Assembly: GCA_949318235.1 (NCBI GenBank) | Contig: OX439131.1 | Span: forward strand, 6,908,768 to 6,972,767 | Direction: 5' to 3' | Source of the DNA: Ecdyonurus torrentis | Taxonomy: Eukaryota > Arthropoda > Insecta > Ephemeroptera > Heptageniidae | DNA length: 64,000 nucleotides | In this document: positions 14,939 to 29,587 of the stretch, one piece after another | Layout of the letters: each line of letters opens with the position of its first letter | Position numbering within the stretch: position 1 is the stretch's first letter | Made by a program: the position numbers and the translations under genes | Notes under the pieces: model-generated | Seen by the model: only the letters and a program-made list of their open reading frames with translations | The model's database searches: none | What the model was told of the DNA's origin: nothing

Positions 14939-15681
14939 GAGCCAAAAGCACCACTAACAACAATCATAAGTTAATGATATCATGACATAACAAATAACTT
15001 TTTGATTGTATATCAAACGTAGCACGTTTTTTTTTTTTAACTCATTTCTCTCTATATATTATTATTATTCTTTTATATATCATACTATTTTGTTGTTGTT
15101 ATAATATGTATGTTATTTTGCTATATATGTATAAAAAATTAATTGTTAACAAGATTAAATTATATTTAGATGTATTACCTTATAAATTTATTATAATATA
15201 TTATATTATATAATTTTTTACATTAGTCTTGTTATTTTATTTATAAAGCTTGTTCATACCTTGTTTTTTTTTTATATTGATTTTTTTTTCTTCACATTTT
15301 TTTATTAACTTGTTTAGAAATTTGATTTATGACTGGGAATTGTAGATGTCAGTGACAATTTAAAAATACACAACTACATTTTTATTGCAGTAAAATTTAA
15401 AGATTGTTTTTTTTTTAACGATGTAGTTTACCGACTTTGGCCGAATAGTCAGCTGCATTACTTAATTTCACAACTTTTTCTTACAATGTTTATAACCGGA
15501 AAACAACTAATTGCATGTTTTAAAAATACTTAATTAATTTTAATTTTGTTCTCGTTAATTTGTTATTATAAAAAAGTTTCTAAAATGACTGAAAATTAGT
15601 GCTAAATTTTAATTTTTATTTTTATTTTCATTTTTATGGAAGTTTAACGCTCAATAAATAATTTATTTCATCGTCTATGTA

Positions 15682-15805
15682 CAGCTCTGGCCAAAAGTTC
15701 CCGAACGATTTGCATAGGCAACCACACTATGTTATAAATATGTTACCTTAATGAGAAATCGCAGCGGCCGCCGCTGCCCCGTTTGGGAACTTTTGTCCAG
15801 AGCTG
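15682..15805. mobile_element. Short MITE with Tc1/mariner-like inverted ends
   Basis: The inverted termini CAGCTCTGGCCAAAAGTTCC and, reverse-complemented, CAGCTCTGGACAAAAGTTCC enclose only 124 bp. CAGCTCTGG...AAAAGTT ends are common in Tc1/mariner-derived elements. TA precedes the left end, but the right flank is CA, so the target duplication is not clean. The centre holds the GC-rich palindrome GCAGCGGCCGCCGCTGC. Confidence 0.7.
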
Positions 15806-16182
15806 CACACATGTACTGTATGTGTTATCAAAACATCTTCAAGTAAAATTTCATATTTACTTCAAGATAGTTTTAGAAGTCATATCAATTTTATTTTGAT
15901 TGTAACCTATCTCCTTCAGGGTCAATTCAATGATTTTTTCAACAAATTTTTTGTCAAATATAGAGACGTAACAAATGTACAAATTAACAACTGAATAACA
16001 TCTTCTTAACATTTTAAATAATATCTTTAGAAAAAATGTTAATATCATGTCCATATAGACCAATATTTATTTTTACAAAGTTTAAATTCAATTTCCTTTC
16101 CTTTCCTTTTTTTTTTTTTTTTTTACAATTTTAACAAAATATTTATGTTTGTTATTATAGTTTTTTATCAATTCAACAATGG

Positions 16183-16268
16183 GAGGGATTCATCAACAAG
16201 GTAACACTGCAATCTTGATGAGGAATTTATCAACAAGATAACACTGTTATCTTGTTGATGAATCCCTC
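16183..16268. repeat. Short repeat cluster, two direct copies and one inverted copy
   Basis: The unit GAGGGATTCATCAACAAG followed by (G/A)TAACACTG appears at 16183, again slightly altered at 16220, and inverted to end at 16268. The second and third copies form a near-perfect hairpin. Confidence 0.6.
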
Positions 16269-18782
16269 ACTTTAACAATTAAACATAGAGATATTTAGTA
16301 ATGTCACTAGCATATTTGGCTTCTTAAAAAATGACTTAAAAAGTAACTTACCTAAAAAAGTAGCTCATCGGCAGTAACAGATGCATTTTTATATTTCAAA
16401 GATTTTAATATTATATTTAAAGATCGATGTGTTGAATGATAACACCAATAAAAAAATTTCCAATTTTTATTAATTACAATATAATTATTTTTCATTATGC
16501 ACGGTTAAATTTAGGGAAGTTCCAAAGAAATGCCCAATTAGAACATTTCAATATTTATTTTCTTCATTATTATATTGTATAAGCATGAAGTTTATAAATA
16601 AACAAATTTCTATCAAAAATATTTGAGTTAAAATTCATGTTTTTCGTGTGAAAAACCTTATATCCAAGCATTAGTGTGACAGAAAAATCTTTCTCAGAAA
16701 TCCTTAAAATTGAGTAGAAAAAAATCAAAGAACAGACATTAATAATTCTTTATTGACGCTATTTGATTAAACCTGAAAAAAAAAAATCACTTTTCACAGA
16801 AATTTTCACAAGCATGACTCTTGTGTATATATTCATATTATCTTATTTTTGTTTACTGCAAATTGATTTTAAATTAATATGTATTCTAGCAACAAACATT
16901 AACAAAAAGGAAAAGTGTAATAATATACATTATATAAAATAGTTAATTTTACAAAAGTTAACCTTAAAAATTATTATACACATATTATAGCATCATATTA
17001 AAAGCTTAATGGAATGTTGAAAAACATAAATTTAAAATTTATTCAACCATAACTTATATACATAACATAAAAAAAATAATTTAGAAGTCAAAATCAAATA
17101 CAAAATTACTTACCGTGTTATTGAAAAAAAAAGAAAGAAAAAGAAATGAGAAAAAGAATAAAAGTTCACACGTTATCAAATAAAAATATTTTAATATGAT
17201 TTTTTTTATATGTATATAAAGAAGTTTAGTGTGTTTAAATTTATTGAGATTTCACACAGAGAAAGAATGATGAAATTAACATAATAAAATAGGACTACAT
17301 TAATATATGAGATTGAGGTGGTGGAAGTGTGGAGTGTCACATACACAATAGAGAAGTAAAGAATAATGTTGGTTTGAGATACGTGCCTGATTTGACTCGC
17401 TATCCACACAGACTGTCAAAAAAAAAGAAAAAAAAAAGATATAGAGAAAAAAAAACTATACTGGACGTTACATGAATACATAGAGAGGATGGGCCAAGGT
17501 CTATTTTTTTTTTATTTTTTAGAGGGCTTTGAGCTTTAACTTATATATGTATAGACGAAGCGTAAAATAATACTATAAGAGTAAGTGATCGATACCAATT
17601 TGCAAAAGTATGCGAGTGAATTTTGCTAACTATGTTATATAATTTTCGCAGGGTGCCTCTTGTAGGGAGAGCATTTTTAGAAAATATCATAGTTAAAATA
17701 TATCGATTTGTATTGAAATTGATATATATCTTAATTTATTATAAACTAACTAGAAATAAGATTATGAAACAATTACAGTTTCAAATACATTATCTCTTAT
17801 TGCAGTTCTTTATTTTAATTTATTTATTATTATTATTAACTTTAGTTTTTGAGAAAAAACAAGCAAATAAAGTATTTGCAAGGGAACATTAATATTCTAA
17901 ATTGTATATCCTTACTACAATGTTTATGTTAATATCATTGGACAGAAATGATAAGACAAAAACAACGCCTCAAATATTTAAAAATAAGTTTGTTGTTTTT
18001 CTGCGCTTCTTATATACATAATTTCCAACATCAAGACGATTCACAGCAGAGCTTTAAATTTAAAATATTTTTATGAATCAATCATATTATACGTGGCTAC
18101 ATATTACAAATTCAGAATATTTTTATTCGCCTCTTTCTTGTATCATCAAATACAAGATAATTGTAAATCAGCAGGTTCTTGCCTACGCAAATTGAGACAG
18201 TGAGAAATTATATTAAAAAAATTTACGCACTAAAAATAATGCACAAATGCGTGCTAGATTACAGACCTCATCACAAAACTTATTATTTCTATACATGTTT
18301 TACATCCCATTCTATTATTCATTTAAATATAGGATCTCAATAGATAGCACATAATGTTGTAACATAACGTTGTTAATTAAATCAATTTAAACATCTAAAC
18401 TGATAAAACATTTAAAAAAAAATACATGTATAAAAACATAGCCGTGGACACACTCGATAGGGCCCAGCCATTGTAACATTTATAAAACATATACCAGAAC
18501 CAGAAATAGTAACAAAAATTACAATGATAATAAATACAATACATACATAAATAGCAGTTACAATTATAAATATTATAACACACATGTTCATTAAAAAATT
18601 CAGAATATAGTATTGCTAATTTAATAGAAAATACTTTCAGAACAGTTTTAAATAATTTAAAGTCATGCCATTTTGTAACCTTATGTTAGATGGAAGACCA
18701 TCAACATATCGTCGTACAAATAAAATCTATTCAATAATCTATTTAAAAAGTAGGAACTGAAAATATTAACTAAATTATACTT

Positions 18783-19136
18783 AAAGTGACCGTCCAGGTC
18801 TAACAACATGCCCTTTTAATTCAATAAACACAAAATGGGACACGCAAAAGTATATTCAATTTTTACTATTACTCAAACGTAACCCCGCAAGAGAGCGCAA
18901 AAAAAAAAATTAATAATAATGGAAAGTAGGCAAAATGCACAAATTTTGAACATTTCTGACGTCAGGATTGTTCACATTCAATAGAAAAAGTTGTGCGGGT
19001 TGCATAAGCTAAAAATTTGATTATACGTTTAGGGCATCAAAATTAGGTTCTTGAATAAAATAATTGTATTTTTGAGTTTGTATGTTTGTGTTCAATAAAT
19101 TAAAAAGGCATTTTGTATCGTCTGGACGGTTCCTTT
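18783..19136. mobile_element. Foldback/MITE-like element with AAAGtgACCGTCCAG ends
   Basis: The ends (AAAGTGACCGTCCAG and, reverse-complemented, AAAGGAACCGTCCAG) and the adjacent arms (tttTAATtcAATAAACACAAA and its imperfect inverse) form about 50-bp imperfect inverted repeats around a 354-bp unit. The interior holds a segment (about 18882-19010) that recurs near 13012-13125. No coding capacity. Confidence 0.6.
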
Positions 19137-20379
19137 AGAAAAAAAAATTAAAATTGAGGATCATAACACAAAGTTTTTAATTATAGACCTGTCTTTTTTT
19201 TTTTTTTTTTTCTCTCTCTCTTTTTTTTAACCCCATTACGTGCAATGATAATTTTTTCTCTTTGATCGGAGACTTATTGGTTTTAAAATTTTACGTAATC
19301 ATCATAGTGTAGAAGTACTGCTATAATATTTTAAAATAATACTAACTTTAAAATTCTAGAATTCTGTATTGTGGAAACACAATCAAGTTTTCTAGATTCA
19401 TTAAGCAAATTATGAATTTGAAGAACATTATATCTATTCTATATATAAAAGTGTGTTCGCTTTCCTCCTCCTTCAATCCGTTACACATGTTATATGTTTT
19501 TTACTCTTCACATATGATAAAAAGTATAGTTGATATCGGAGATTCATCAAAGCATGCACTTACTTGCTAGGTCACATCAAAGCCATAGAATTCCTATAAC
19601 TATGGTTAGAAAACACAAGGTCTTAGTTTTTATCAGGTGACTGAAACGTTTTGATGATTTGCACGCTGTTTTGTGATATAAAATTTTATTTTATTTCAAT
19701 ATGTCATGTATTTAAGCAGCACATAATATAAAAATCTTCAAAATATTGATACATTGTCATAAATCAATGTAACATTTTCTATCGCAGTTCCATTACTTCT
19801 AACCATGAACGTATAAAATTGCTATTGAAACTATGTATAAAAATTAACAAAATAAAATGTTAATTGAAATGTTATTTTTTTTAACATAACTTTTTATTAC
19901 TTCAAATTTAATATATTATGTTATGCATTAATATTATGTTAATTTTAAAATCTATAATTGCTAAAACGATTAACTTTATAATTTTTATTTTATATTTGAT
20001 GAATCTTAAAACATTTTTGTAATAAACTGGAATGTTGTTAATAGATAAAAAAAAAAGTAAAATTATTAAGTAAGTTATTTATTAAGTTGAAATAGGTGTC
20101 ATAAATTTATTTTTATGTTCAATTAACCAATGAATTTTACTCGTTTATTTTGGCATCATTTCAAAATGTGTCAATATATATTTAAATAAAAAAAAGAAAG
20201 AAAATATTTAAGAAGACACAAATCAAAGGATTGGATAGAAGAAAAAACGGGAGGACAGGTTGGTGTAAAATGACACTCAGTTTTTTTTTTTTTTTTTTTT
20301 TTTTTTTACTGATATGATAACAAACTTGAGCAAGGCGAAAAAAATGTAATAAAAATCGCTGGAACTCAAACAGCTGGAA

Positions 20380-20411
20380 TATATATGTATATATATATAT
20401 ATGTATGTATG

Positions 20412-20496
<85 letters not shown>

Positions 20497-20522
20497 TTAT
20501 ATATTAATATATATATATATGA
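20380..20522. repeat. (AT)n/(GTAT)n compound microsatellite
   Basis: AT repeat interrupted by TATG/GTAT tetramers near 20402-20416, then a long pure AT run to about 20488 and a degenerate AT tail. Confidence 0.93.
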
Positions 20523-20868
20523 GAGAATAAAAGAGAGTAAAAATGTACATAAAAAATAAAAACATTAAGAGGGTAGACACAATTCTTTACCATAGCAAAT
20601 TTAAATATATATTTTATATATATATATGTATATACATATATATTTATATGAGTTTATAAGAGTGGCAATTCATGCTACTATAAGCTCTGGGATGTTAAAG
20701 ATTTTTTGGTTCAAAATTTATAGCATTTGGAGGATTGCCAAGTGATACTGATACTCTTATGTGTGTGTAGTAGTAAACGTTATAATATAGGTACTGCCGT
20801 CCTTTTCTTTTCTTTCGTTCGCTGTTACTTTTGCATGGATGCTGGCGAGGAATTAATGTGATCGGCAC

Positions 20869-20873
<5 letters not shown>

Positions 20874-20918
<45 letters not shown>
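20874..20918. repeat. (CT)n microsatellite
   Basis: Pure CT repeat. It is followed about 100 bp later by a second CT tract. Confidence 0.95.
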
Positions 20919-20922
<4 letters not shown>

Positions 20923-21018
20923 TATTCAGGTGAAAAAGATAGCAGAAGGCGTCAAAAACGCGTGGATACACATATAAAGATAGATACAACTCCACCAATA
21001 AGTATACAAAAGATTTGT

Positions 21019-21019
<1 letters not shown>

Positions 21020-21083
<64 letters not shown>
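21020..21083. repeat. (CT)n microsatellite
   Basis: Pure CT repeat of about 63 bp. The open frame spanning both CT tracts is a repeat translation. Confidence 0.95.
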
Positions 21084-21086
<3 letters not shown>

Positions 21087-21842
21087 CTTTAAATTTTTTT
21101 TATTATCTTAAATAAAAGCACTTAGTATATTACAAAAATATTGTATAACAAAATAAAAACTTGATTTAATGGAATATGTAGTTCTCTAAACTATTTTAGA
21201 GGTGTAAAAAAAGTTAAATTTTATCTTTATTGAAATGATATGGAAACATGGTCTAAAGATAATTTGTTACTTTTTGCTCTAGTCTTGTGTTTTTGAATCT
21301 TTACTATATAATTACAAAATCTCATGATTTGTTTATATGAAGAAAAGAAAAAAGTTTTTAATTCTATATCAATTGAGTGGTCACTTACCTTTTATATACA
21401 TAAAATAGTAATAAAATTTATTGTCATTTTAAAAAACCAAATCAAATCGTGAGCCCGGATGCACTCAATTTTAAATTTATCCTATTATAAAATAAAAACT
21501 TGTCACACAGTTTTTATAATATATCTTATTCGTATATATTTTTTATTTAAGAGATATGTATACTTTTTTTTTGAAAAGAATAAAGGTTCCATTAAGACTA
21601 GTTCACATTATTATTATATTATAAGTGAGCTTTACATGGATGTTAAGAGAGTGGCTAACACAATATGCTTCTAATTCTTTATTACTTCTATTCGTAGAGA
21701 AGAATTATAGCTCAGTAAATTACTAAACTGCCACCTACGTTAACTTTAGTATACATTTCTGCTACTTTAGAATGCAGCTAAAATACTTTGAGAGGTTAGA
21801 CGGTAGGAAGTTTAGTTTAAAGATAGAACGTAAATCAGGGTG

Positions 21843-21845
<3 letters not shown>

Positions 21846-21887
<42 letters not shown>
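21846..21887. repeat. Poly(T) tract of about 42 bp
   Basis: Uninterrupted T run, one of the longest homopolymers in the window. Confidence 0.95.
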
Positions 21888-21888
<1 letters not shown>

Positions 21889-22709
21889 ATAACCAAAAAT
21901 TACACTCTTATAGGATGAACGTCGTCAATTTCTTGCCCTCTTGTGTAAGTTAAAGCTTTCAGCGGCTTTCTTTTTCAGTTCTTAAAGAATGGCTCTTGTC
22001 TTGTCTTTCTTTCTTTTTCTTTTTTCTTTTTTTTTTTCTTTTTTTTTTTCTTTCTTGTGTCTTATGCTTCACTTGTAATAGGCAAATGAAGATATAATTT
22101 TTATACCTTGTAGTAAGTGTTACCACAACGTGTGGCAAGGTAAACTGGTCTACGTATTTTAACTGGTCTTAATATGTGTCTTTTTATACAAGATTAGGAA
22201 ATAAAAATCTAGATGTTTTGTATATTTTATCTTTTTGACAAACGTTCTTTATAAAGACATAAAAAGAGAAAAAAAATACCGTAAAAGAATTTAACATATT
22301 ATATAAAAGACGTGTTATAATTCTTTGGCCATTTATGTATTGTTTTATACTATGGTCAGTTATAAGAAATTAAAGTATAGTGTGATATACAAATTAAATA
22401 AATATCATATTTTAATTTTATTTACAAATATATACTTGTAAATATACTGGACAAAATATTTGTCTTCAAAAACTTGAAAAAGATAAAGGTAATTTTATTT
22501 GGTTTACTTGTTTGTTTTTAAAAAATTCTTGAAAAAAATCTATACTACTGATCATTAAATTGTGATTTGTTTATGTGACTTCTCTGTTAGTGTACTGTTT
22601 GTACGTAATGAGGAAGTATTAATTTTGGCTCACGTACGTATTTTTTATATGTACAATAGAAACTTTTTAATGTAGAATAAAATAAGAAACTTTATTGACC
22701 CAGGCAGAA

Positions 22710-22835
<126 letters not shown>

Positions 22836-23728
22836 ATAGTAACAAATAAAGTTACAAATAACAAGCGTTATAGTCTTTTTCAAATAGCTTAAACTAAATA
22901 TAACAGTACTAAAAAAATGTATACAATTTCTGCATTATTACAATCACAATATATGGTTTTGGTATACTGTACTATAGAGTATATTATATTATATCTCTTA
23001 CAAGTAAGTTTGAATGAGAAGTGTTCAATAAGACATCAATTTCATACATTTTAGAAATATTGTCAAAATAGGATTCTGAATTGTAATATTCTTTGTAAAT
23101 ACAATACGATTGACAATAGTACACTTGTATATCAGTGTAGTGGCTATAATTTAGTAAATTTAGAAAAATGTTAATTTTATTATACATTTGTTTTTCTTGC
23201 GTGTTTTTACTATCTTGTGTTACATATTTGACTCAGTTATATTTAAAGTATGTTGACTTGCTCTATAGCTGATTAAAGAATTAATTTGGATGGAATTTGA
23301 AATTAGAATTTTTGGTCTATTATTTATCATGTTATATTCTATGTATTTTGTAATTGTCTGTTGCTAAAATAATAATAATATAATAAATGTGAAACTGCTA
23401 ATAGGAAATAATTAATTAAATAATCTTATTCTTGAAAAATAATAATAATATATTGATGTGTAAATTTATGCATAATAGCAAAAGCACTCACTTTGTTTTT
23501 AACATTTGTTTCGTTCACGATAAATATCATACTTAATTATATTTTTGTAATGTCCAAAAGGCTGCATAATCTGCAGGATAGAACATTTCCACGTATAGCT
23601 TTGATTTATACTGCTAAGACATGCAAGCAGCATCTGGGCTTTTTTGAGTCAAAAAAATTAAGTTAAGTAAAAAAATGTATTATTCATATAAAAACAAAAA
23701 TATATACTTAAGTAAATTAATTTTAAGT

Positions 23729-23730
<2 letters not shown>

Positions 23731-23802
<72 letters not shown>
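23731..23802. repeat. (AT)n microsatellite
   Basis: Pure AT repeat of about 71 bp. Confidence 0.95.
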
Positions 23803-23808
<6 letters not shown>

Positions 23809-24910
23809 ACAAAAAAATGAGCATGATAAAAGTAAAATGAAATAAATTATAAAAACAGAGTATGTTATTTTAATTTCTATATAATTCTATACAAAAAAAA
23901 TCTTTATGATTTATAAAATATAATTCTTAATAATATCTTATGTTCTTAATTATAATATATTTTAATTGATCATCTTGTTTGTCATTATATAAAGAAAAAA
24001 GAAGAAGAAGAAGGTGTGTGAATTTACACCTGCCTTAGTCACAGTAAATAACGTGAAGCGGTTACATTATCTTCTTTTTTTTTATTTTGAACACACAATA
24101 TTATAGTGCTGAGAATGCCAGTTATTATCAAACTTGTTTGATTCATAGCTCTACAAAAATTATGAGCTCTGTAATCAAAAGATATATATAAAAAAAAAAA
24201 ACTTTTATTCTCTGTTTCACACCTCTAATTCTTAACAACTTCACGCCTCTGAATGCTTGCTTCTACTTCATCCACTATATAATTAAAACCTTTTGTATTG
24301 CACTTATTTGCTAATTTTTAACAGTAGTAAAAAAAACACGTTATTAAGTAATAAATAATAAAGTTTTTTTCTTGAATATATGTTTTTTATTGTTGAAGAT
24401 ATCTTATTATTAAAAAATGAAATATATTTGACATTTATGTTTGTTATTGTTTATAACTCATATTCACAAATCAAATAATATTAAAATCTATTATTTTAAT
24501 AGAATTATGTTTAATTTTTTATCTTCTTAAAAATTACACATTGCAAAAGGTTTTTAAAAGCTATACTATGATAGAGAAAAAACTTCTTGTTTTTTATTGC
24601 GTTATTGCTTTATTATTATTCTTAAATATGAAATTAATAGTTTGCTTTCTACATTTGGTAAAGTATAAAGTGCGTATAATAAAATCAAGGAATTTATATT
24701 ATATGTAATATATTATCGATGAGTCTCATGATTCAAATATTTCAAAATTTTATTAATATTTTTGTATAAAATTAATGTAGTTGTCATTTAACCTATATAA
24801 ATTTTTCTCGTAAAATTTATTGTCTACATAATCTTCAATTAAAATTGTTGTATAACAAAAGTATGTTCTTATTGTAGTATTAAATTGATATCCATACCAT
24901 TTATGGATTG

Positions 24911-25010
<100 letters not shown>

Positions 25011-25165
25011 GTTAATATTATTGAAAATATACAGACTCACTAAAGATGATACGACGGTGAATAGTTAAAGCATTGAAATTGTCTAAAGAGTCAATTTCTT
25101 TGTTCTCAGATCTTATCTAAACACAAAGTTGGGCATCTTCTTGACGCAGGCATGAGTTGCTTAAC

Positions 25166-25169
<4 letters not shown>

Positions 25170-25200
<31 letters not shown>
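25170..25200. repeat. (AT)n microsatellite, short
   Basis: AT repeat just upstream of a GC-richer patch. Confidence 0.9.
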
Positions 25201-25205
<5 letters not shown>

Positions 25206-27179
25206 CGTGTGCGCAGAGGTCACATTGAAGATGACCCCTGCTCGCGAGGGCGGCGGGTGTTATGACAGCTAGCCGCCACTCATATCTCTCTTTGCTCCGT
25301 CATTATTTCAGCCTTTGTTCCTTCTCATTACACGGCTATCATTGTCAAGCTCAACTTGGCTAAGCCACAGATGTATGTAAGTCCAAGACTTTGTACGGTG
25401 GGTGGGCTCAAGTAAATCTTTTCTTATATGTAATTCTTCATTCATATATATCCAAGAGAAAGAAATTATCCTTACATTCACAAATGTATAAAATGACAAA
25501 CTTTTAAAAAATTTGAATTTAAAATTTGTTGGTGCCTTTAAATATAATAGTAAATAATTCTTCAATTCCAAGCCCAAAAAAAAATAATAATAATAATAAA
25601 AAATAAAAAAGTGAATGTAAGAAATAAGCATTAATCCGTGTAGGGTCTCTCCATTTCTGTTATTAATTGAATTATCTACATGTCTTTTATTAATTAATCA
25701 TGTTTCATTGGAGAATCTTTTAAATTTGGAATACTATTTGATTTTTTTTTTATTTACAATATTAATTTTTTTCCTAGCTTGTAACTTTAATACATTTTTT
25801 ACTTTAACGCAAAGCGCGCTTAATTTCCAATTTTTATATATAAAGATCGAACTATTCAATTTAACAGTCAATTATTGTTAAACTTCTAATATTGTCTGTC
25901 ATTCAATGATACAAAATTATAAAACTATTACACACCTATATTCTATAATAATTGAATAAAAATAAAAAATAAATTATATAAAGCTTTTTAGTATAGATGA
26001 TGCTTTTAAACTGAATTAAACAATTGAAAAATTATGTCAGGACTATAATTTTTGCTGTGTTGTTATACGTATACTGTATAATGAATAAAAAATATATATA
26101 TAGAGAGAAGAGATATAATAACAATAAATCTCGTTAAGTTTTTGAGAAATACTGAGTGTCATTTCTTATAGTTATTGTTATATTAAAAAAAAAAATCTTT
26201 TATATATATAAAAAAAACTATGGTCTGTGTGTGTGGGGTTTTTATGTAATTTTGATTTGAAACAAAACAAAGAAAGATTTTTTCTTCTTCTTTGATGAGT
26301 TGAGTTATGCGCTTTTGTACGTGTGTAAAGTTAAGAGTGTGTGTCAGTCATACCATACCTCCATTATACGTGATCACAACGCACATCATCATCAAAAGCT
26401 CATAGCCATCAAAACTGGCCCGCCCCCTCATCAAAGCGTCAACGGTAAATAAAGAAAAAAAATATGAAAGAAAAGAAAGAAAGAACAAAAATTGATCACG
26501 GTTGAGTTAGGCTGTATACTGTATACGATCCAAATGTATCACTAAATAAACACTCACCACCCCCATGGGGGATTACATAAAAAAAAAATTATAAACCTTC
26601 AGGTGTTATTTCTGATGATGTCTTTTAAAAATATATTTTCAACCCCATCATTCCTCTATTATTCATTTTTATATTTTGTGTATAGAAATTTTTATATAAT
26701 CAAAATATTATCTTTATATTACAAGTCATCCCTTGATTTCTTTATATATACTTTTTTTTTTTTTTTTTTTTTTTAATTTCAAATTTTGTAAACTATTTCT
26801 TTTCATTACTAAATATCAATATACTTTACAAAATACTGGGTATAGTTCATCTAGCATCAAAAATATAATTTAGTTTTACATTCAATAGCGTAGAGACTAA
26901 CATTGTGAGCGATACAATTTTGTTTCACTAGAAAAACTTTGGTTGTTAATTTATTTTTTCCTCCTATAATATATTTGATGTAAAAAACGAATACAATATT
27001 TTCTTCAGCGTATATTCGCAGTAATGTAAATAAATTTTTAAAATAAAGTTTCAAAATTTATTAAGGAAATCATTTGAAATTTTTAAATACTTTTTTTTTA
27101 AATGTATAAAATTTAAATTGAATTAAACCTATCATAATAACAACAAAATGAAGTCTACAAGAGGACATATATCTGTGTG

Positions 27180-27311
<132 letters not shown>

Positions 27312-29587
27312 TTAAAACCTATTTTACCTACAATTTTAAAAATCATTAAGTAATAAATGTCTGTTTAATCGTAAATTATAACAAATATAAAAGTGTGTAA
27401 TTTAAATTTTATTGATTTAAATACGTAAAAGTCATTTCCTGCGAGGAATAATAATAAGAATATAAATTTATGTTTGTTTTTGTTTGTGCAAAAGGGCGTA
27501 GGTTTTTATAACATACACAAATTGCTTGTAAATTTTATTACATTATATATTTAAAGGTTTTGTTATTTCCGTTTTAATTCAAGTCATTGTATATTGTCAG
27601 CGCACAGCTGAGCATTCGCATTCATGTGACTTTTTTATTTTGTATAATATAGTTTTGAGATTGTGCGGTGCGGTGACGAATCATTTTAATATAAGAGAGG
27701 GTTTCCGTGTTACCTCGCCCTGACAAAAGGACGATATGACTGAAGGGCGATGCCTTAAAGAGGGTTTTAAAAAAAAAGTTAAGAGCTTGAGTGCACAAGA
27801 AAAGAAGAAGAGAAGTTGTTATAAAATTTATCGCGTATATATATTAGACAAAGCTAAGTTCCATGAAAACAATTGCATAAATGAAATTATTAATAAAATA
27901 ATAATAATTAAAATATAAAAAAAGCTAAGAGTAAAAGAAAGCATGAAAAATTTATGACTGACTTCGATACTTGAATCTCGAGCGTTTTCCTTACTCTTTG
28001 CTGTAAAAAACATAATAAATAATTAAATACTGTATAAATCATTATAAAGAGTGAATAGAAAAAGGGGGAGTTTCAAATATCAATATTTATATCCATTATT
28101 CGATTCAAATTGAAATTTTATTTAGGAAATAAAAATATATTATAATTAGTTTTCATTGCAAGCTAAAATGCAACACTTTAATTTGTTTTTAAATAATTTC
28201 ATTCATCGAATTTTTAAACTCACATCTATTATTATAGTGCTTGTAGCAATTTGCAAATTTTCTGCATACAATTTTAAAACGAATTATTTTTACTTTATAA
28301 ATTAAAACTACATACTTTCATGAGCCTGCAAGCTAAAAGAACTGGCACGCAATACAATACATTATATATTTTTATTTTTTAAATAGTAAAAAAGCAAAAA
28401 CTAAAACGTCATTTTATACAACATTAAATTAAATGTTATAAAAAATAAAGTAGAAATAATAAAAATCAAATTCTTCAAGCGACAAATAATAATAATAAAA
28501 AATAAAATTATTATTATTCATCACTTTTTAAGGTTATAATATACAATTAAACAATAATTAAACTAAATTAACTGCACGGCTAGATGAAATTTAATTTTGT
28601 TCTCTTGGAAAATCGTCTCATCTATAAGACAATAAAAAAGTGCGTGTTTGGATTGGAATCTAGCTGTCATCATGGTCACAATTCATAGCTGCTATAAAGA
28701 ATCTCTGCTTAATTATTGAAAACACAAACTTCTCCAGTGACTTTTTGTTTATCTTTCAAACATAAAAAATTAATCGTAGCAAAATTATTTAAAAATATAA
28801 TGATTAAATAAAATCAATTCCCAGTATTGTGTAATAATATAATAGTGTTGCGTGTGTTTAAGCCGCCTCTAATTTCTCTTACCTGATGTACTGTTTAGAT
28901 TGGAAAAGAAAATCTATAATAAAAATTATCAAATATTTTCTCATGATGAAAAAAAATTTGGAAAAAGGTTAAATCAAAAAAAAAAAAAAAAAAAAAAAAA
29001 AGATAAATTTATATATTTAATAAAAATCTATATAAAAGTTCGTAATTTTACTGAATCAATATATAAAAAAGGTAAAATATTTAATGATCTTTGGTATTAT
29101 ATTTAACATTGATGAAGATCCAAATTATAAAAGATATCTCAAGTCAGACAATTATTTAGCAACTTTTGGTCTTATTTTATGTATACATGTATATTGTATA
29201 TGTATAATAAGTAACTAAATAAATAAAAATCTTTATTTGTTTAGTTATACTTATTATTATTGATAGTATACTGGATAGCCAATCAGTTTTATTGGAAATT
29301 TTTCATCACCATCGATATATTTTCAACTGATTTAACACGGTTATTTTATTACAAAAATAAGTACAAATCATGACGCTGTCCGAGTCAGTATTACATTTAT
29401 AAAAAAGTTCTTGGCAATGGTGCTGTTAGTAAACCTTTTTCTTAGTGCAATTGAAGGTTATATAAGGTATAAGTCCAAATGTCCCAAAATTCTGTTATTT
29501 TGTTATGCATTTTTCTTCTTATTATTATTTATTTGTTTTATTGAAATATTGAAATTGATTATTATAAACTAGGATAATATGTTTCTG

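Larger units (their letters stand above)
14937..20379. other. Gene-free AT-rich region
   Basis: No supported gene. It holds the Tc1/mariner-like MITE, the 16.2-kb repeat cluster and the 18.8-kb foldback. The remainder is unremarkable AT-rich sequence. Confidence 0.55.

Noticed and set aside
19440..19480. Possible Helitron start (TCTATATATAAAAG-like)
   Set aside because: No matching hairpin plus CTRR 3' end was found nearby, and such AT-rich words are common by chance here.
25308..25631. 107-codon minus-strand frame
   Set aside because: AT-biased composition, poly-Tyr from a short TAA/AAT repeat, and no family resemblance.
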